8,831 nucleotides of DNA, taken from Paracoccaceae bacterium. Its GTDB lineage: Bacteria; Pseudomonadota; Alphaproteobacteria; Rhodobacterales; Rhodobacteraceae. The notes beneath the pieces are model-generated. The model saw only the letters and a list, made by a program, of their open reading frames with translations. It was not told where the DNA came from and did not search any database. Where the stretch lies: the NCBI GenBank assembly GCA_026982515.1, contig JALSGY010000485.1:1-8831 (forward strand), written 5' to 3'. Position 1 is the first letter of the stretch, and each line of letters begins with the position of its first letter. The position numbers and the translations under genes were made by a program. Shown here piece by piece: positions 6,446 through 8,831 of this stretch.

Positions 6446-6471
6446 CCCGGAAAATCGGGACGGCACATGAC

Positions 6472-7428
6472 ATGACATTCCGCGCCAGGCACCTGTTGGG
6501 CATCGAACCGCTCCACCCCGAAGAGATACGCACCATCCTCGACCTTGCCGATACCTACGCCGATCTCAACCGGCGCGGCGCGCAGCCGGGGAAGGTGCTC
6601 GACGGGCTGACCCAGATCAACATGTTCTTCGAGGCTTCCACCCGCACCCAGGCCAGCTTCGAACTGGCCGGCAAGCGGCTGGGCGCCAACGTGATGAACA
6701 TGGGCGTTCAGGCTTCCTCGATAAAGAAGGGCGAGACGCTGATCGACACGGCGCTGACGCTCAACGCCATGCGCCCCGACCTTCTGGTGGTGCGCCATCC
6801 CCATTCGGGGGCGGCGAACCTGCTGGCAGAAAAGGTCACCTGCGCGGTGCTCAACGCCGGCGACGGCCGTCACGAGCACCCCACCCAGGCGCTGCTCGAT
6901 GCGCTCACCATCCGGCGCGAGAAGGGCCGGCTGCACCGGCTCACGGTGGCGATCTGCGGCGATATCGCCCATTCGCGTGTGGCGCGCTCCAACATCCTGC
7001 TGCTGGGCAAGATGGAAAATCGCATCCGCCTGATCGGCCCGCCCACGCTGATACCGGCCGGGGCCGCCGACTGGGGAGTTGAAGTGCATGACGACATGGC
7101 CGAGGGGCTGAAGGATGCCGATGTGGTGATGATGCTGCGCCTTCAGAAGGAACGGATGGATGGCGCCTTCATCCCCTCGCAGCGCGAGTACTATCACCGC
7201 TTCGGGCTGGATGCCGAAAAGCTCAGAGCCGCGAAGGCGGATGCCATCGTGATGCACCCGGGGCCGATGAACCGCGGGGTGGAGATCGATGGCACTCTCG
7301 CCGACGACATCAACCGCTCGGTCATCCAGGAACAGGTAGAGATGGGCGTGGCGGTGCGCATGGCAGCGATGGAACTGCTGGCGCGCAACCTGCACGCCGC
7401 AGCCGGGCAGGAGGGGGCCCATGTCTGA
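6472..7428 (+). CDS. pyrB: Aspartate carbamoyltransferase catalytic subunit
   Basis: PyrB joins carbamoyl phosphate and aspartate to N-carbamoyl-aspartate, the second step of de novo pyrimidine synthesis, in the cytoplasm. The 318 residues include the carbamoyl-phosphate site FFEASTRTQASFE (52-64), KKGET (85-89), RHPHSGAA (108-115), HPTQA (136-140), GDIAHSRVARS (163-173), the aspartate-side MLRLQKER (221-228) and HPGPMNRGVEID (262-273). All expected catalytic residues are present. No regulatory pyrI subunit is in the window; a dihydroorotase homologue follows two genes later, as in organisms whose ATCase assembles with a PyrC-type protein. The start at 6472 is preceded by a 5-base-shifted ATG whose two-codon frame stops over the pyrB ATG (see findings). 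The gene overlaps the next one by 8 bases. An upstream promoter with a dyad may control the operon. Confidence 0.97.
   Translation: MTFRARHLLGIEPLHPEEIRTILDLADTYADLNRRGAQPGKVLDGLTQINMFFEASTRTQASFELAGKRLGANVMNMGVQASSIKKGETLIDTALTLNAMRPDLLVVRHPHSGAANLLAEKVTCAVLNAGDGRHEHPTQALLDALTIRREKGRLHRLTVAICGDIAHSRVARSNILLLGKMENRIRLIGPPTLIPAGAADWGVEVHDDMAEGLKDADVVMMLRLQKERMDGAFIPSQREYYHRFGLDAEKLRAAKADAIVMHPGPMNRGVEIDGTLADDINRSVIQEQVEMGVAVRMAAMELLARNLHAAAGQEGAHV
7409..7414 (+). promoter_or_regulatory. Strong Shine-Dalgarno of the PH-domain gene
   Basis: AGGAGG with a 6-base spacing to the ATG at 7421 is a near-perfect ribosome site inside the end of pyrB. It fixes the start of the next gene despite the 8-base overlap and suggests that this small protein is translated at least as well as its neighbours. 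Confidence 0.8.
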
Positions 7429-7858
7429 GCCCGTACCCGGGCCCGATCTGGCCCCCGGCGAGAAGGTGCTGGAGCGTATCCGCGCCAGCCGCGCCACCTA
7501 TATCCGCGAACACGTGATGCTGGCCGCTCTGGGCTCTGTCGGGGGGGCGGGCGTGCTGATCTACATCGCCAACCCCTACCCCTGGACCGGCGTGGTGGGG
7601 GCGCTGGCGGCAATCGCGGTGCGCGGGTTCTACCTGGCCTCGGATCATCTCTCCACCGAATGGCTGCTGACGAACCGCCGCCTGATCGGCCCCGAGGGCA
7701 GGGTGGTGCCGCTTTCCGCCATCAAGACCGTGCGCTCCCTGTTCACCGCCGTGCAGGTGATTACCGAAAGCGGCGACAAGCACATGCTGAAATACCTCCC
7801 CGACACGGCGGCAACAGTGGCCCGGATCCAGCACGCGAAGGCGCGGAGCACGCGATGA
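7421..7858 (+). CDS. Small membrane protein with bacterial PH-like domain
   Basis: A 145-residue protein of unknown function. Residues 1-30 are a polar N-terminal segment. Two hydrophobic segments, about 32-50 and 55-73, look like a membrane hairpin with a short NPYPW turn. The soluble part (about 78-135) begins with STEWLLTNRRLI and has a VVPLSAIKTVRS strand pair, followed by an ESGDKHMLKYLPD strand. This is the pattern of the bacterial PH domain (YdbT/bPH2-like), which often sits next to two membrane helices. It lies between pyrB (8-base overlap) and the dihydroorotase homologue, so it is in the same transcript, yet no pyrimidine function is known for such domains. It might anchor or regulate the Pyr proteins at the membrane, or be an unrelated passenger. 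The domain call is by pattern and moderately sure. Confidence 0.85.
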   Translation: MSEPVPGPDLAPGEKVLERIRASRATYIREHVMLAALGSVGGAGVLIYIANPYPWTGVVGALAAIAVRGFYLASDHLSTEWLLTNRRLIGPEGRVVPLSAIKTVRSLFTAVQVITESGDKHMLKYLPDTAATVARIQHAKARSTR

Positions 7859-7917
7859 TCCCGCGGCCGGAGAAAGGGATGCAGGGAATGCGCTACATTC
7901 GGAAGGGCACCGCATGA
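7855..7917 (+). CDS. Possible 20-residue coupling ORF between PH gene and pyrC homologue
   Basis: An ATG overlaps the stop of the PH-domain gene as ATGA. It opens a 20-codon frame whose own stop overlaps the ATG of the dihydroorotase homologue, again as ATGA. GGAG (7845-7848) lies 6 bases before the ATG, and two more in-frame Met codons follow. The peptide is basic (several Arg and Lys) with no recognisable domain or membrane segment. It bridges the 55-base gap exactly and would keep ribosomes moving from one gene to the next. It may be only a coupling device or a chance frame; the downstream gene also has its own Shine-Dalgarno (GGAAGG, 7901-7906, spacing 7). No homologue is recognised. Confidence 0.3.
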   Translation: MIPRPEKGMQGMRYIRKGTA

Positions 7918-8831
7918 GCAAACTCTTCACCAACGCCCGGCTGATCGACCCGGAGGCCGGTCAGGTCACGCTGGGGGCGCTGCTTGTCGAGGGCGGCAGG
8001 ATCACCCGGCTTTTCGACATGCCCGAGCCCGAGGGCCTGCAAGGGCCGGAACGGCTGAACTGCGCGGGCCGCTTCCTGGCCCCCGGGATCGTGGACATCG
8101 GCGTGAAGGTTTCCGAGCCGGGCGAGCGCCACAAGGAAAGCTTCCGCTCCGCCGGCCAGGCGGCGGCGGCGGGCGGCGTGACCACCATGGTCACACGCCC
8201 CGACACCACCCCCGCCATCGACAGCCCGGAAATCCTCGAATTCGTCACCCGCCGCGCCAACGAGGCCGCGCCGGTGCGGGTGCGCCCGATGTCGGCGCTG
8301 ACGAAGGGCCGGCAGGGGCGCGAGATGGTGGAAATCGGCTTCATGCTGGATGCCGGGGCCGCCGCCTTCACCGACTGCGACAACGTGATCGCCGACACCA
8401 GGGTTGCGGCACGCTGCTTCACCTATGCCCGCAGCCTCGGCGCGCTGGTGATCGGCCATGTACAGGATCCGGGCCTGTCGCGCGGCGCCGTGGCCACCAG
8501 CGGCAAGTTTGCCTCGCTCAGGGGGCTGCCCGCGGTTTCCCCGATGGCCGAGCGGATGGGGCTCGATCGCGATCTGGCACTGGTCGAGATGACCGGCGCG
8601 CGCTACCATGCCGACCAGATCACCACCGCCCGTGCCCTGCCCCGGCTGGAACGCGCCAGGGCCGCCGGTCTGGACGTGAGTGCCGGTGTCTCGATCCACC
8701 ATCTGACGCTGAACGAGTTCGACATCGGCGGCTACCGCACCTTCTTCAAGGTCAAACCGCCCCTGAGGGCCGAGGAAGACCGGCTGGCGGTGGTCGAGGC
8801 GGTGGCCTCGGGGCTGATCGACATCATCTCG
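7914..8831 (+). CDS. pyrC: Dihydroorotase homologue, probably non-catalytic (PyrC'-like), 3' end cut by window edge
   Basis: The 306 visible residues belong to the class I dihydroorotase family (normally about 425 residues), which cyclises carbamoyl-aspartate at a zinc site. The fold-level motifs are there: LAPGIVDIGVKVSEPG (55-70), GGVTTMV (87-93), LTKGRQG (129-135), FTDCD (152-156), GHVQD (181-185), TGARYHADQIT (227-237), HHLTLNE (262-268) and FKVKPPLR (278-285). But the HxHxR metal and substrate motif reads G63-V-K65-V-S67, and the His of the usual HxCHVST segment is Gln235, so at least three key residues are lost. His182 is kept. Pseudomonas PyrC' has likewise lost its metal ligands and is needed for ATCase assembly; the same role with PyrB is likely here. 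Automatic annotation would call it pyrC. The start has GGAAGG at 7901-7906, spacing 7. The C-terminal third is outside the window. Confidence 0.92.
   Translation, partial: MSKLFTNARLIDPEAGQVTLGALLVEGGRITRLFDMPEPEGLQGPERLNCAGRFLAPGIVDIGVKVSEPGERHKESFRSAGQAAAAGGVTTMVTRPDTTPAIDSPEILEFVTRRANEAAPVRVRPMSALTKGRQGREMVEIGFMLDAGAAAFTDCDNVIADTRVAARCFTYARSLGALVIGHVQDPGLSRGAVATSGKFASLRGLPAVSPMAERMGLDRDLALVEMTGARYHADQITTARALPRLERARAAGLDVSAGVSIHHLTLNEFDIGGYRTFFKVKPPLRAEEDRLAVVEAVASGLIDIIS

Noticed and set aside
6439..7497. Minus-strand open frame of 352 codons
   Set aside because: It is antisense to pyrB, with shadow composition and no motif.
7893..8702. Minus-strand open frame of 269 codons
   Set aside because: It is antisense to the dihydroorotase homologue and shows no recognisable domain.

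Overview
The window is GC-rich, densely packed bacterial chromosome. Protein sequence styles, gene order and the intergenic hairpin plus TATTTTT motif point to an alphaproteobacterium of the Rhodobacteraceae (Roseobacter/Rhodobacter group). This assignment is by recognition, not by a search. I see no insertion sequence, prophage, CRISPR array, tRNA or rRNA. Most of the window is core housekeeping, so I do not claim a new multi-gene system; the unusual points are within or between known genes.

Left part (1-2349, minus strand): a DmdC-like acyl-CoA dehydrogenase is followed, with a 4-base GTGA overlap, by an MBL-fold metallohydrolase that runs off the left edge. A 114-base divergent gap separates them from a plus-strand Sua5-type threonylcarbamoyl-AMP synthase (tRNA t6A synthesis). 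Its 3' end carries a strong compound hairpin and T-run terminator. It converges on a minus-strand YqgE/AlgH (UPF0301) gene.

Middle (4056-6365): a 132-base divergent gap leads to a secreted, stand-alone DsbD-alpha-like domain protein on the plus strand. This converges, with 7 bases between stops, on a minus-strand pair: a family-4-like uracil-DNA glycosylase and moaB, joined by a TGATG overlap. The glycosylase keeps the catalytic motifs but has lost the cysteines that hold the 4Fe-4S cluster.

Right part (6366-8831): a divergent gap holds the clearest promoter of the window, with a perfect dyad between its -35 and -10. It drives a tight plus-strand pyrimidine operon: pyrB (aspartate carbamoyltransferase), a small membrane protein with a bacterial PH-like domain, a possible 20-residue coupling ORF, and a dihydroorotase homologue that runs off the right edge. 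The dihydroorotase homologue lacks the HxH metal motif, the substrate-binding Arg and one further metal His. It is probably a non-catalytic partner of PyrB, as known for PyrC' of Pseudomonas, and implies that an active dihydroorotase is encoded elsewhere. The pyrB-PH-pseudo-pyrC arrangement is the most interesting feature of the window.
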